Assembly (NCBI GenBank): GCA_031761875.1
Contig: CP134492.1
Coordinates: forward strand, 1,736,001-1,800,000
Origin: Bacillaceae bacterium IKA-2
Lineage (GTDB): Bacteria > Bacillota > Bacilli > Bacillales > Anaerobacillaceae
Direction of reading: 5' to 3'
DNA: 64,000 nucleotides
The translations under genes and the position numbers were made by a program. The notes beneath the pieces are model-generated. The model did not search any database, had not been told where the DNA came from, and saw only the letters and a list, made by a program, of their open reading frames with translations. Of this stretch, positions 8,606 to 17,302 are shown one piece after another; positions within the stretch are counted from its first letter, which is position 1, and the number at the start of each line of letters is the position of its first letter.

Positions 8606-10635
8606 AAACAAAACTTTACGCTGGAGAAATGATGCATAAACGGATACAGCCTGTTGAACACAAATTTAACTATCCTATTTATTTTATGTCGATAGATCTA
8701 GATGAATTAGCTCAACAACAAGCATTTTTCAGCTACAACAAATTTAATATCCTATCTATTTACGATCGAGATTATTTACGGGGTCAAGGGACAATCAAGG
8801 AAAAACTGCAACACAGCTTACGAGTGGCTAATAAACCATACGTTGAAACAATATCAAAGGTTGAATTACTTACCATGCCCCGTTATTTAAATTATGTCTT
8901 TAATCCCGTTAGCTTTTTCTATTGCTATGACACTAACAAACAACTAGTTTGTGTAGTGGTTGAAGTGAGCAATACTTTCGGGGAAAAACATCTTTATTTC
9001 TTGGATAATGACAATCAGCGCTTACAAGCTACTCAACCGCAGCTGAAGAATAAGGAAATTTACGATTTACCAATTATGCAATTTCAAGAAAATAAAAATT
9101 TTCATGTTTCCCCCTTTAATAATCTCGACGGAGTATACCACTTTAAGCTCACCCAGTTAACTAATAAGGTGAGCATTGATATCGATTTGCATCAGCAAGA
9201 TAAACTCAAATTGGCAACACGTTTACAAGTAAATGCGGTTCCGTTAACAAAATTGACTTTACTAGCTCATCTACTAAAGTTTCCTTTTACAGCATCTATT
9301 GCTATGCCGCGTATTTTGTTTCAGGCGGCTCAACTATTATACCGAAAAGGAGTGAAGGTACAAATGAAACCAAGATTATCTAGCCCAATGACTTTTTCTA
9401 CCGTAAAGCCTTCTGTACTTGTGTCTTTACGTATGCGTTTGGTTTTTAAATATCTGAGTAACTTGAAAATAGGTGCGATTGTAGTATCGTTACCTGACTG
9501 GAGCGAAGAAGTATTTGGCGATGTTGACGCCAAATTTAAAGTAAAAATTGAAATTCATGATTACAACTTTTTTTCTAATGTGATGAAAAATGGCGATATT
9601 GGCCTTGGAGAATCTTACATGAAAGGCCATTGGTCTTGTTCTGATTTGACGAGTTTATTTCGTTTGTTTCTAGTCAATCGGGACCATTTAAATCACACCT
9701 CGGTTGGAAGGAATTGGATCAATAATAAACTGATTCGTATTAAACATACGCTTCGCCGCAACAGCTTATCTGGAAGCAGTAAAAATATTCGTGCACATTA
9801 TGATTTAAACAATCAATTTTTTGAAGCGTTTTTGGATGATAGTATGACGTATTCTTCAGGTATCTATGATCACCCAAATCAAACACTAGAACAGGCTCAA
9901 GTAAACAAATTGCAAGCGATCATTCAAAAGGCACAAATCGGTCCCGAAGATCACGTTTTGGAAATAGGTTCAGGTTGGGGCAGCTTTGCTTTGGAAGCTG
10001 TGAAAACAACTGGCTGTCGAGTGACCTCTGTAACATTGTCTGAAGAGCAATTGAAATATGCAAGAGAAAAAGTTGAAAAGGAAGGCTTGTCAGATCGTAT
10101 TGATTTTCAACTGTGTGATTATCGAAACATAACGGGGTCCTTTGATAAAATTGTTTCGATTGAAATGTTTGAAGCGGTTGGACATGAATATTATGGTGAG
10201 TTTTTTAAGATTTGTGACCGGCTTTTGAAACCAAATGGACTTTTTGTTATGCAGGTGATAACGATCGCAGACCAGTATTACGAGAATTATCGCCGTTCAA
10301 CGGATTGGATACAAGCTTATATATTTCCAGGTGGAATAGTACCATCGTTGACGGCGATGACAAAAGCGATGACCAAAGATTCGGCGTTGGTCGTTGACGG
10401 CGTAGATAATATCGGGATGGATTATGCGCGAACGTTACAAGCTTGGAAAGCTCGTTTTTTTGAACAAACAGCTGAAATCAAAGCATTAGGTTTTGATGAC
10501 GATTTTTTCCGGATGTGGGAATATTACTTGTGTTATTGCGAAGCAGGCTTTTTAACTCGCCAACTTGGTGTCTATCAGATGGTCATGTCAAGGCCAAATG
10601 AAACAATAGCTAATATAGAACAAAAAGCAAATTGA
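8602..10635 (+). CDS. DUF1365 - cyclopropane-fatty-acyl-phospholipid synthase fusion
   Basis: A 677-residue two-part protein. Residues 1 to about 240 are DUF1365 (MHKRIQPVEHKFNYPIYFM near the start, then RYLNYVFNPVSFFYC). Residues about 285-670 are a CFA-synthase-type methyltransferase with the SAM-binding loop VLEIGSGWGSFALEA (about 450-464) and EMFEAVGHEYYGEFF. Such enzymes transfer a methyl or methylene from S-adenosylmethionine onto unsaturated phospholipid acyl chains at the inner membrane face. In most genomes I know of, the two parts are separate adjacent genes, so the fusion suggests direct functional coupling. It overlaps the FAD gene upstream and is followed by a palindromic repeat and the DUF2177 gene. 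Mono-methylation or furan-type products are possible alternatives to cyclopropane. Confidence 0.9.
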   Translation: MKTKLYAGEMMHKRIQPVEHKFNYPIYFMSIDLDELAQQQAFFSYNKFNILSIYDRDYLRGQGTIKEKLQHSLRVANKPYVETISKVELLTMPRYLNYVFNPVSFFYCYDTNKQLVCVVVEVSNTFGEKHLYFLDNDNQRLQATQPQLKNKEIYDLPIMQFQENKNFHVSPFNNLDGVYHFKLTQLTNKVSIDIDLHQQDKLKLATRLQVNAVPLTKLTLLAHLLKFPFTASIAMPRILFQAAQLLYRKGVKVQMKPRLSSPMTFSTVKPSVLVSLRMRLVFKYLSNLKIGAIVVSLPDWSEEVFGDVDAKFKVKIEIHDYNFFSNVMKNGDIGLGESYMKGHWSCSDLTSLFRLFLVNRDHLNHTSVGRNWINNKLIRIKHTLRRNSLSGSSKNIRAHYDLNNQFFEAFLDDSMTYSSGIYDHPNQTLEQAQVNKLQAIIQKAQIGPEDHVLEIGSGWGSFALEAVKTTGCRVTSVTLSEEQLKYAREKVEKEGLSDRIDFQLCDYRNITGSFDKIVSIEMFEAVGHEYYGEFFKICDRLLKPNGLFVMQVITIADQYYENYRRSTDWIQAYIFPGGIVPSLTAMTKAMTKDSALVVDGVDNIGMDYARTLQAWKARFFEQTAEIKALGFDDDFFRMWEYYLCYCEAGFLTRQLGVYQMVMSRPNETIANIEQKAN

Positions 10636-10654
10636 AGATTTTATTACTCAAATA

Positions 10655-10722
10655 AGTGAATTTCATAATATTCATAAATTAGCTACACTTAGTGGCGGAG
10701 AATTTGGATGATGAAATTCACT
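10655..10722 (+). repeat. Palindromic intergenic repeat, copy 1
   Basis: Ends AGTGAATTTCATAAT and ATGATGAAATTCACT form inverted repeats around a TAGCTACACTTAGTGGCG centre. It is one of five related copies (15583, 17064, 23110, 35317) and lies between the CFA fusion and DUF2177 genes. Confidence 0.8.
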
Positions 10723-10755
10723 GAAAAACTTTAATTGGAAAAGGGGATTTATGCG

Positions 10756-11160
10756 ATGATGCATTTTATTAAAGTTTACGCTATTGCGATTGTGATATTC
10801 TTTTTGATAGATATGCTTTGGTTAGGTGTAATTGCCAAGGATTTTTATCGGGAGCAACTAGGGACGATGATGAAAACAGAGTTTAATTGGATCGCGGCAT
10901 TTTCATTTTATTTTCTTTTTATTGCTGCACTCGTATTTTTTGTAATCAATCCAGCGTTAGCAAATGAAAGCTGGAGATATGCCTTGTTTGCAGGTGCTTT
11001 TTTTGGGCTAGTTACTTATGCAACCTATGATTTAACAAATTTAGCAACACTGAATAATTGGCCATTGAAGATGACGATAGTAGATTTGATTTGGGGAACG
11101 GTGTTAGGAGGCTCAACATCGACAATCACTTACCTAATCGCTAAAAAGTTTTTTTTTTAA
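10756..11160 (+). CDS. DUF2177 family membrane protein
   Basis: A 134-residue integral membrane protein with four hydrophobic segments. It shows family features FFLIDMLWLGVIAKDFYREQ near the N-terminus and YATYDLTNLATLNNWP in the second half. DUF2177 proteins recur next to DUF1365/CFA genes, which is the arrangement here, and are presumed to take part in the same lipid modification. ATG 10756 is preferred over the TTG at 10735 because AAGGGG lies about 8 nt before it. Biochemical function is unknown. Confidence 0.85.
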   Translation: MMHFIKVYAIAIVIFFLIDMLWLGVIAKDFYREQLGTMMKTEFNWIAAFSFYFLFIAALVFFVINPALANESWRYALFAGAFFGLVTYATYDLTNLATLNNWPLKMTIVDLIWGTVLGGSTSTITYLIAKKFFF

Positions 11161-11188
11161 GACTTGATTTTCTGGCGATACAGAAGAA

Positions 11189-11232
11189 GACCACAAGGGG
11201 AAAAGGTGCCTGTCCCCTTGTGGTCATTTTTT
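11189..11232 (+). terminator. Terminator formed by the GTGCCTGTCCCC repeat
   Basis: GACCACAAGGGG and CCCCTTGTGGTC form a perfect 12-bp stem around AAAAGGTGCCTGT, followed by ATTTTTT. It ends the FAD/CFA/DUF2177 operon and shares its core with the repeat at 2612. Confidence 0.8.
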
Positions 11233-11307
11233 GGGCAAAAAAAAATTTTTCGAAACTAATGCTTGAAAACGCATACAATTGATGGTATTCTAAATTTACA
11301 AGAACAT

Positions 11308-11321
11308 CCGAAACGTTTTGG
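11308..11321 (+). promoter_or_regulatory. Candidate LacI-type operator at the regulator's own gene
   Basis: CCGAAACGTTTTGG is a near-palindrome like the perfect one at 12382. It overlaps the ribosome binding site of the lacI-like gene, which suggests autoregulation. Confidence 0.6.
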
Positions 11322-11332
11322 AGGAATGGTTG

Positions 11333-12352
11333 ATGAGTACAATAAAGGATATTGCAAAAATAGCTGGAGTGTCAGTTACAACCGTTTCTCGAGCATTAAA
11401 TGGTTATTCTGATGTTAATGAAAATACAAGAAAAAAAATAAAACAGATTGCAGTTGACTTGAATTACAGTCCAAATGTATTAGCTAGGAGCTTAGTCACA
11501 AATAAAACAAAGACAATTGGGCTACTAGTTTCTGGGATGAAGATGGAAAGCATTAAAGATAATTTCACTTATGAAATTCTTTGTGGAATAAATGATACGA
11601 CGGCAAATTTAGACTACGATTTAATCTTTTTTAGCACAAGTACATCAAACCAAAAAGTGAAATCGTATGCTCAACTTTGCAGGGAACGTAAAGTCGATGG
11701 GGTTATTATTCAAGGAATAAAAACAGATGACCCGTATCTTCAAGAAGTAATTGACAGTGAAATTCCATGTGTCTTAGTGGATATACCAATAGAAGGTTCA
11801 AGTGTTGGTTATGTAACAACCGACAATGTATTAGGGGCAAAAAATATAACAAATTATCTTTTGAAATTAGGACATCGCCATATTGGGATGGTAAACGGAC
11901 ATAATCGGGCATTTGTAAGTCAGCAGCGTCTAGAAGGTTATCGAATAGCTTTAACTGAAGCTAACCTGACTTTTAATTGGTCATATGTTGTCAATGGTGC
12001 TTTTGATGAGGACGAAGCTTATAAAAGTGCAAGAAAGCTTTTGATCGATTTGCCTGAGTTAACAGCAATCATTTGTGCAAGTGATTTAATGGCACTAGGA
12101 GTATTAAAAGCTGCAAAAGAATTAGGTGTGTCTGTTCCTGAGGAACTTTCTGTAACAGGATATGATGATATTACCTTGGCATCTTATGTAACGCCAAAAC
12201 TAACGACTGTTGCTCAAAATAAGTATTTAATGGGACAAAAGGCTACCGAATTGGTAGTGGCAATGCTCCAAGGAGATACAGGTGAGCGAAAGATTATTCT
12301 TGATACAGAGTTAAAAGTAAGAGAGTCAACAGCTAAGGTAAGAGGAGAATAG
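11333..12352 (+). CDS. LacI-family transcriptional regulator of the sugar operon
   Basis: A 339-residue LacI/GalR regulator. Residues 2-50 are the helix-turn-helix plus hinge (STIKDIAKIAGVSVTTVSRA, then NVLARSLVTNKTKTIG), and the rest is a periplasmic-binding-protein-like sugar-sensing core. ATG 11333 is chosen because GGAGG lies 8 nt upstream; the TTG at 11318 would overlap the ribosome binding site. It directly precedes the GH65 phosphorylase operon and is flanked by matching CCGAAACGTTTCGG palindromes at 11308 and 12382. It most likely represses the operon until its glucoside inducer binds. The inducer is not known. Confidence 0.92.
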   Translation: MSTIKDIAKIAGVSVTTVSRALNGYSDVNENTRKKIKQIAVDLNYSPNVLARSLVTNKTKTIGLLVSGMKMESIKDNFTYEILCGINDTTANLDYDLIFFSTSTSNQKVKSYAQLCRERKVDGVIIQGIKTDDPYLQEVIDSEIPCVLVDIPIEGSSVGYVTTDNVLGAKNITNYLLKLGHRHIGMVNGHNRAFVSQQRLEGYRIALTEANLTFNWSYVVNGAFDEDEAYKSARKLLIDLPELTAIICASDLMALGVLKAAKELGVSVPEELSVTGYDDITLASYVTPKLTTVAQNKYLMGQKATELVVAMLQGDTGERKIILDTELKVRESTAKVRGE

Positions 12353-12381
12353 AGTGTATACTCTTTAGTCCTTTATAAAAA

Positions 12382-12456
12382 ATCCGAAACGTTTCGGATA
12401 AACTGGTTTTGGCAATTTCTACAGTTATTTTTATCAAAATGCCTGAACGTTTCAGG
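12382..12456 (+). promoter_or_regulatory. Paired operators and promoter of the sugar operon
   Basis: ATCCGAAACGTTTCGGAT (12382-12399) is a perfect 18-bp palindrome of LacI/GalR type. CCTGAACGTTTCAGG (12442-12456) is a second one that lacks one base of symmetry. Between them TTGGCA (12409-12414) and TATCAA (12432-12437), 17 nt apart, could be the promoter, so the second operator would lie over the transcription start. Confidence 0.7.
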
Positions 12457-12487
12457 AAGAAAGTAATTAAATTAAGGAGTGTTTATA

Positions 12488-14827
12488 TTGTTAAATTATC
12501 ATTCAGGTTCGAGTGAAACAAAAGGATGGATCGTAAGTGAAACAGAATTTAAACCTGAAGTTCAAGGTAAATGTGAGGCGATTATGTCGCTTGGAAATGG
12601 ATATCTTGGCCTTCGTTCATCAACAGAGGAACCTTATCTAGGTCAAGTAAGAAATTTATTTGTTGCTGGAACTTTCAACAAATTTGATGAGCAAGAAGTA
12701 ACAGAACTACCTAATGCTGCTGATATTGTTGAATTAAATATAACATTGAATGAAGAAAAATTTTCATTGGAAAAAGGCAAACTATTAGAATACCGGCGTG
12801 ATCTTAATTTGCGAACGGGTGAATTAGAGCGTGAAATCGTCTGGGAAAGTCCTAAAGGTCAAAGTTATCGCCTTCTTTTCAAACGCTTTGTTTCGTTAAA
12901 TAACCTTCGGCTTATTTGTTTAAAGCTTGAAGTTACTCCACTTTCAGAAGAGGTCGAAATTAATATTGCTTCTGGGATAAATGCTCAAGTGACAAACTCT
13001 GGTGTTCAACATTTTCATGAAGGTGAGAAAAGAATTTTTGATAATCAATACATTCAGCTTTTGCAGCAAACAACAGAGTCGAAAATTGATTTTGTACTTA
13101 ATTCAGTACACGTTTGGAAAATCAAGGGCTCAAAGCTAGAGATTGATCCCAAATTGGTTATGGACCGACGTAAAGTATTTGTAGAAGGAAACGTAACTGT
13201 TGCTAAAGGCGAAACGGTTTCGTTCGAAAAAATAAGTAATATTTATACAAGTAGAGATAAAGAGTATGACAACGATAACTATACACTAGAAGTTATGCGT
13301 AAAAATGCTCTTTGTAACTTAAAAGAAGAAACTGTTAAAGGATATGATGAGCTATTTTTTGAGAGTGTTACAGAGTGGGAGCAACGTTGGGCGCAGATGG
13401 AAATTAAAGTGGAGAGTGAAAATGAATTTGACCAACTTGCCATTCGTTTTGCCCACTATCACTTGATCACTATGGCTCCAGGACACGATAATCGCTTTGG
13501 AATTGCGGCTAAAGGTTTATCGGGTGAAGGATATAAAGGACATTCGTTCTGGGATACAGAGATTTTTATTCTCCCATTCTTTACTTATACGTACCCAGAA
13601 ACTGCTAGAAGATTACTAGAATATCGTTTCAATACCATTAATGGTGCACGTAAAAAGGCAAAAGATAATCACTATGAAGGTGCGATGTATTCTTGGGAAT
13701 CTGCCTTTTCTGGAGAAGAAGTAACGCCAGTTTGGGGTGGTGTCGACATTGTTTCAGGAAAAGCAACGAAGATTTGGTCTGGTTTTATTGAGCAACACAT
13801 TACTTCTGATATCGCCTTTGCGGTTTGGCAATATTACAAGATTACTGGCGATCAAAATTTCATGGATCAGTTTGGTTATGAAATACTGTTTGAGACGGCA
13901 ACGTTTTGGACTAGTCGCTTAGAGTGGAATGACGAACAGAACCGCTATCATATAAATGAGGTCATTGGTCCCGATGAATACAAAGAGCATATTGATAACA
14001 ATGCGTTCACAAACTACATGGCTCATCAAAATATCGAGTTAGCCATCACCTATTACCAGCAGCTTCAAGAAGAAAATAGAGAACTGTTTAATGAGCTTAA
14101 TCACAAGCTTCGATTAGAACAGTCGTTTCAAAAGTGGCAAAGTAAAATCGGGAAAATATATTTACCACAACCTAGAGAGAAAGATTTAGTTGTGCCACAA
14201 GATGATACTTATCTTCAAAAAGAAATTATTGATTTAACAAAATATAAAAATCAAATTCATGTAGGATCTATGTTTGAAGATTATAACTTAGAACAAGTTA
14301 ATAATATTCAAGTTTCAAAGCAAGCAGATATTATGATCTTGTTCTATTTACTAGAAAATAAGTTTTCTAATCAGATAAAGCGCGCGAATTGGAATTACTA
14401 TGAACCGAAGACATTACATGATTCTTCGTTAAGTCTAGCGAGTCATTGTATCCTTGCTTCTGATATGGATGACAGAGACTTAGCGTACTCATTATTTGAA
14501 AGAGCAGCAAAAATTGATTTAGGGCCAAATATGAAAACGTCCGACCATGGCATACACACGGCGTCTATCGGCGGGATTTGGCAGGCTGTTGTTTGTGGCT
14601 TTGGTGGCGTAAGGATGTTAGGCGGTGAGCTGCGTATTAATGCAAAGCTACCTGAGAAATGGAGCCATTTAGTTTTTCCGATTTATTGGCAAGACGATCG
14701 TCTCGAGGTAGATGTTACTCGTGAAGGAATAGTAATCCGAAACGTTACGAAGAAAAATACAGAAATTCAATTATCTATTCATGGTAAAGAGTATATATTG
14801 TCAGATATGTTACAAGTAAAGTTTTAA
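12488..14827 (+). CDS. GH65 inverting alpha-glucoside phosphorylase
   Basis: A 779-residue glycoside hydrolase family 65 enzyme: N-terminal beta-sandwich (about 1-270), helical linker, (alpha/alpha)6 barrel (about 320-700) and C-terminal sheet. The general-acid glutamate is Glu497 in VIGPDEYKE, and the phosphate-binding loop region is HTASIGGIWQAVVCGFGG. The family splits disaccharides such as maltose, kojibiose, nigerose, trehalose or glucosylglycerol with phosphate, giving beta-glucose 1-phosphate. The neighbouring beta-phosphoglucomutase fits that product. TTG 12488 is preferred because AAGGAG lies 8 nt upstream; the GTG at 12479 overlaps it. No signal peptide, so it acts inside the cell on imported sugar. 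Exact linkage specificity cannot be read from motifs. Confidence 0.93.
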   Translation: MLNYHSGSSETKGWIVSETEFKPEVQGKCEAIMSLGNGYLGLRSSTEEPYLGQVRNLFVAGTFNKFDEQEVTELPNAADIVELNITLNEEKFSLEKGKLLEYRRDLNLRTGELEREIVWESPKGQSYRLLFKRFVSLNNLRLICLKLEVTPLSEEVEINIASGINAQVTNSGVQHFHEGEKRIFDNQYIQLLQQTTESKIDFVLNSVHVWKIKGSKLEIDPKLVMDRRKVFVEGNVTVAKGETVSFEKISNIYTSRDKEYDNDNYTLEVMRKNALCNLKEETVKGYDELFFESVTEWEQRWAQMEIKVESENEFDQLAIRFAHYHLITMAPGHDNRFGIAAKGLSGEGYKGHSFWDTEIFILPFFTYTYPETARRLLEYRFNTINGARKKAKDNHYEGAMYSWESAFSGEEVTPVWGGVDIVSGKATKIWSGFIEQHITSDIAFAVWQYYKITGDQNFMDQFGYEILFETATFWTSRLEWNDEQNRYHINEVIGPDEYKEHIDNNAFTNYMAHQNIELAITYYQQLQEENRELFNELNHKLRLEQSFQKWQSKIGKIYLPQPREKDLVVPQDDTYLQKEIIDLTKYKNQIHVGSMFEDYNLEQVNNIQVSKQADIMILFYLLENKFSNQIKRANWNYYEPKTLHDSSLSLASHCILASDMDDRDLAYSLFERAAKIDLGPNMKTSDHGIHTASIGGIWQAVVCGFGGVRMLGGELRINAKLPEKWSHLVFPIYWQDDRLEVDVTREGIVIRNVTKKNTEIQLSIHGKEYILSDMLQVKF

Positions 14828-14919
14828 ACGTAAAAACTCACCTATTTTTCGAAGGTACTCAAGAATAAAATCTGGAGCATAGTTTAGGTATCTTCGAATT
14901 TATGAAAGGACTGAAAGAA

Positions 14920-15582
14920 ATGAAAGAACTGAAGGCTGTGATTTTTGACTTAGATGGAGTAATAACGGATACAGCCCAGCAGCACTATCTCGCTTGGAAG
15001 CAGCTGGCCGATGAGCTTGGAATACCTTTTGATAAAAACTTCAATGAAAAATTAAAAGGTGTAAGTCGAATGGAATCGTTACAACTGATTTTAGAGAATG
15101 GAAATCTTCAAGACAGTTACACAAAAGAGGAAAAATTGGTGTTTGCAATTAAAAAAAACGATCATTACAAACAACTGATTGAAGAAATAACCCCAACCGA
15201 TATTCTGCCTGGGATGAAAGAGCTTCTCCAACAATTACGAGATCATCACATAAAGATTGGCTTGGCTTCAGCAAGTAAGAATGCTCTTACTGTTTTAAAT
15301 AGATTAAAATTGACAGAGTTTTTCGACACAATTATCGATGCTAGCATGGTCGTTAACGGGAAACCAGATCCGGAAATTTTCCTAAAAGCAGCCAGCGCCT
15401 TAAGAGTTGAGGTAGATCAATGTGTAGGAATTGAAGACGCAGAAGCAGGAGTACAATCAATTAAATCTGCAGGGATTTTTGCGGTTGGTGTAGGTAGCCC
15501 TGAAGCGATGGCCAAAGCCGATATCATCGTCCAAGATACGAAAGAAATAACCCTGGATTTTATTAAAGAACGTTTTCAATAG
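14920..15582 (+). CDS. pgmB: Beta-phosphoglucomutase
   Basis: A 220-residue HAD-superfamily mutase that converts beta-glucose 1-phosphate to glucose 6-phosphate. The catalytic loop is FDLDGVITDTA near the N-terminus (nucleophile in FDLDG), the cap has LKGVSRMESL as in known beta-PGMs, and SASKN, KPDPEIF and GIEDAEAGV mark HAD motifs II-IV. It immediately follows the GH65 gene and processes its product. ATG 14920 has AAAGGA 9 nt upstream; the ATG at 14902 lacks one. A palindromic repeat starts directly after its stop. Confidence 0.93.
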   Translation: MKELKAVIFDLDGVITDTAQQHYLAWKQLADELGIPFDKNFNEKLKGVSRMESLQLILENGNLQDSYTKEEKLVFAIKKNDHYKQLIEEITPTDILPGMKELLQQLRDHHIKIGLASASKNALTVLNRLKLTEFFDTIIDASMVVNGKPDPEIFLKAASALRVEVDQCVGIEDAEAGVQSIKSAGIFAVGVGSPEAMAKADIIVQDTKEITLDFIKERFQ

Positions 15583-15660
15583 AGTGAATTTGATAATGAT
15601 AATATTTTAGCCGCATCTAGCTACAGCTAGTGGTGCTAAATCAGTATTGTGAAACTAATT
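15583..15660 (+). repeat. Palindromic intergenic repeat, copy 2 (diverged)
   Basis: Begins GTGAATTTGATAATGATAATA and ends near CAGTATTGTGAAACTAATT with a TAGCCGCATCTAGCTA centre. It is recognisably the same unit as the other four copies but with more mismatches in its arms. It starts at the pgmB stop codon. Confidence 0.65.
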
Positions 15661-15769
15661 AAATAACATCAAAAACAACTTTTTTACTGCAATCTATTAC
15701 TTACGTTTTGAGGAGGAATTAAACATTCCTCTTTAAATAAAAAAAGGAAAATGGAAGGGGTAAATTAAA

Positions 15770-17050
15770 ATGTCTATGAAAAAATGGTTTAGGTCAATTG
15801 GTGTTGCGTCATTACTGGTTGGTATGCTCGCTGCTTGTGGAGGAAACGATACTAGCACTTCAAATGAGACATCTAAAGATAACGGTAACGGTGATAACAG
15901 CAATGAAGAAGTGGTGGAAATTATCTTAAGTGGTTGGGGAGGTAATCCAGAAGAAACAACTCTATTAGCTGAAACACTTGAAGCTTTCGAGGATAAATAT
16001 CCAAATATTAAAGTAAAACATGATATTATTTCTGATCAATACATGGATGTCTTGCAAACGCGATTAATTGGTGGCGAGGCAGCTGACGTCTTTTATCTAG
16101 ATGCATTTGAAGCGCCGGCATTAATCGAATCAGGTGTACTTGAACCATTGGATCAATATGTGACGGCTGATTTTGATATTGATGATTTTGAAAAACCAAT
16201 GTTAGAAGCTTTCCAAGAAGATGGAGTTACTTATGGTTTTCCGAAAGACTATTCTACTATAGCGCTTTTTTATAACAAAACGATGCTAGCAGAAGCTAAT
16301 GTAGAAGTGCCGACAACTTGGGAAGAATTTCGTCAAGCGGCGATTGAATTAACACAAGGTACAGAAGTGTATGGATTTGGTGCAGCGCCTGAATTAGCTC
16401 GTGCCTATTATATTGGAGAATCAAAAGGTGGAAAAATTGTCACTGATAATCAAGCATCTTTTGGTGATGACAGAGTAATCGAAGCTTTACAACCTATTGT
16501 TGATATGAGAAATGTCGATAAATCAGCCGCTCAACCGAGTGAAGTTGGTTCAGGTTGGGGTGGCGAAATGTTCGGTCAAGGAAAAGCTGCCATGGTTATT
16601 GAAGGGAATTGGGCAATTCCATTTATCGAAAACAACTTCTCGGAAATTGATTTCGGTACAGCGGAAGTTCCAACAATCGACGGTCAAAAAGGAACAATGG
16701 CTTACACAGTTGCTTATGTCATGAACAAAGAATCAGACAAGAAAGAAGCTGCTTGGAAATTAATTGAATTTTTAACAGGTAAAGAAGGAATGGAGATCTG
16801 GACTAGTAAAGGTTTTGCCTTGCCGACACGGATATCCGTAGCAGAAACACTTGGTTGGGATTTAGATGAAAAGCGTGCTGCGATCGTAGCGGGAGCTCCA
16901 TATGCTACAGTTTGGCAACAAGGAACAAACTTGCCAATTATTAATCAAAACTTTAACAACCAATTTTTAAGTGCTTTCATTGGACAACGTCCTTTAGACG
17001 AATCATTGAAAGAAGCAGAAGAAATTGCCAATCGTGAAATTAACAGATAA
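15770..17050 (+). CDS. ABC sugar-binding lipoprotein
   Basis: A 426-residue extracellular solute-binding protein (family 1) of a carbohydrate ABC importer. The N-terminus is a lipoprotein signal with lipobox LAAC (cysteine at about residue 23), followed by a Ser/Asn/Asp/Gly-rich linker. The mature part has the type-1 fold, including LIGGEAADVFYLDAFEAPAL and a sugar-binding aromatic cluster toward the C-terminus. Anchored outside the membrane, it delivers the operon's glucoside to the two permeases downstream. A GAAGGGG ribosome binding site precedes ATG 15770. No ATPase gene is present; a shared MsmX-type ATPase elsewhere is the usual solution. Confidence 0.93.
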   Translation: MSMKKWFRSIGVASLLVGMLAACGGNDTSTSNETSKDNGNGDNSNEEVVEIILSGWGGNPEETTLLAETLEAFEDKYPNIKVKHDIISDQYMDVLQTRLIGGEAADVFYLDAFEAPALIESGVLEPLDQYVTADFDIDDFEKPMLEAFQEDGVTYGFPKDYSTIALFYNKTMLAEANVEVPTTWEEFRQAAIELTQGTEVYGFGAAPELARAYYIGESKGGKIVTDNQASFGDDRVIEALQPIVDMRNVDKSAAQPSEVGSGWGGEMFGQGKAAMVIEGNWAIPFIENNFSEIDFGTAEVPTIDGQKGTMAYTVAYVMNKESDKKEAAWKLIEFLTGKEGMEIWTSKGFALPTRISVAETLGWDLDEKRAAIVAGAPYATVWQQGTNLPIINQNFNNQFLSAFIGQRPLDESLKEAEEIANREINR

Positions 17051-17063
17051 TAAAGTTAGTTAA

Positions 17064-17143
17064 TGAATGATTTTCATAATGCAAATTCTACGACACTAGG
17101 TGAAGCTTAATGTGGCTAGTTTATTGATATTATGAAATTTACT
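17064..17143 (-). repeat. Palindromic intergenic repeat, copy 3 (opposite orientation)
   Basis: Read on the minus strand it begins GTAAATTTCATAATATCAAT, continues AAACTAGCCACATTAAGCTT and ends ATTATGAAAATCATTC, closely matching copy 4. It lies between the binding protein and first permease genes. A further hairpin, CTCTCAAAGGT/ACCTTTGGGAG near 17168-17196, follows and may thin transcription into the permeases. Confidence 0.75.
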
Positions 17144-17302
17144 CTAATAGTAAATTGATAGAAAAGTATGCTCTCAAAGGTGATTAAAACCTTTGGGAGA
17201 CCCATACTGTATGCTTCTTTGTTGTGATGGAAACTAAGCCATTTCTTTCTTCATTAGAAAGAATTATATAGTTTTATAGTCCTAAGAAGGGGAGCGGCCA
17301 CT

